Positions 42,064 through 42,251 of a DNA stretch of 42,251 nt are shown one piece after another. The notes beneath the pieces are model-generated. The model was not told where the DNA came from. It saw nothing but the letters and a program-made list of their open reading frames with translations, and searched no databases. The stretch comes from Erwinia sp. OLFS4. Lineage in GTDB: Bacteria; Pseudomonadota; Gammaproteobacteria; Enterobacterales; Enterobacteriaceae. A program made the translations under genes and the position numbers. Location: assembly GCF_002752165.1 (NCBI RefSeq), contig NZ_MOMB01000013.1, forward strand, positions 1 through 42,251, given 5' to 3'. Position 1 is the stretch's first letter, and every line of letters begins with the position of its first letter.

Positions 42064-42251
42064 GGTGATGCCTCTAATTGGTTGAATCTGATGTATAATG
42101 CGGGCTTTTGAGGTTCTCTTATGGCCAGCGTTAACGTTCATTGTCCCCGTTGTCAGTCTGTTCAGGTTTACCGCCATGGTCAGAACCCTAAAGGCTATGA
42201 CAGATTTCGCTGCCGTGACTGCCACCGCGTGTTTCAACTCACTTACGCTTA
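42064..42251 (+). mobile_element. Partial IS1-family insertion sequence, insA end
   Basis: The copy begins GGTGATGCC at 42064 and matches the reverse complement of bases 1-188 throughout. The transposase end is beyond the window. Position 42064 is set by the end of PTS reading-frame homology and by identity with the left copy. Confidence 0.9.
42121..42251 (+). CDS. insA: IS1-family InsA, N-terminal part (partial)
   Basis: The same 43-codon InsA start is found at 1-131, with the zinc-ribbon cysteines CPRC and CRDC. It runs off the right edge. An SD-like GAGG lies about nine bases before the ATG. Confidence 0.85.
   Translation, partial: MASVNVHCPRCQSVQVYRHGQNPKGYDRFRCRDCHRVFQLTYA

Overview
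The window reads as chromosomal DNA of a gamma-proteobacterium of the order Enterobacterales. The block chaC-chaB / chaA / kdsA-sirB1-sirB2-prmC-prfA-hemA / lolB-ispE-prs / ychH / pth-ychF has the gene order and near-identical proteins of the 27-minute region of Escherichia coli. LpxO, a one-piece NirB-NirD nitrite reductase followed by CobA, and a type VI secretion locus with PpkA/PppA/FHA regulators point to Erwiniaceae-like bacteria (Erwinia, Pantoea) more than to Escherichia. The family assignment is an inference. No rRNA, tRNA or CRISPR array was seen.

Both window ends lie inside an IS1-family insertion sequence. Bases 1-188 and 42064-42251 are the same 188 bp in opposite orientation, so this looks like an assembly contig broken at two copies of one IS. 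The left copy cuts a trimeric porin gene and the right copy cuts a galactitol-type PTS IIA gene.

Layout: (1) 1-900, IS1 end and porin remnant. (2) 900-7.3 kb, minus strand: YchO-like inverse autotransporter, lipid A hydroxylase LpxO, then cobA and nirBD, which form a siroheme/nitrite reductase operon behind an FNR-box promoter resembling that of E. coli nirB. (3) 7.7-16.8 kb, plus strand: a partial type VI secretion locus (SH3 lipoprotein, TssL, a C-terminally truncated TssM, TagF, FHA protein, PP2C phosphatase, an unrecognised periplasmic protein, Ser/Thr kinase). Sheath, tube, baseplate and ClpV genes are absent here. (4) 16.8-31.3 kb: the conserved housekeeping block for glutathione turnover, Ca2+/H+ antiport, KDO synthesis, translation termination, haem and isoprenoid precursors, lipoprotein sorting, PRPP and peptidyl-tRNA recycling. 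A diguanylate cyclase sits between prs and ychH. (5) 31.4-34.8 kb, minus strand: sensor kinase, FixJ/NarL-type regulator, exported GlcG/HbpS-type haem-binding protein and an outer-membrane beta-barrel, with a cluster of repeated half-sites and an SD-containing hairpin ahead of the haem-binding gene. (6) 35.1-40.2 kb: an EmrE-type efflux protein, about 960 bp without a convincing gene, and potABCD. (7) 40.4-42.1 kb: a SorC-family regulator, an intergenic region with repeated TGCTCATATG operators, and the IS-interrupted PTS IIA gene.

The most original candidate system is the kinase/regulator/HbpS-like/beta-barrel locus. It resembles in layout the three-component HbpS-SenS-SenR haem/redox sensor of Streptomyces, with an outer-membrane protein added. 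The T6SS remnant keeps a complete phosphorylation module, including an undescribed periplasmic protein between phosphatase and kinase, beside a damaged TssM.
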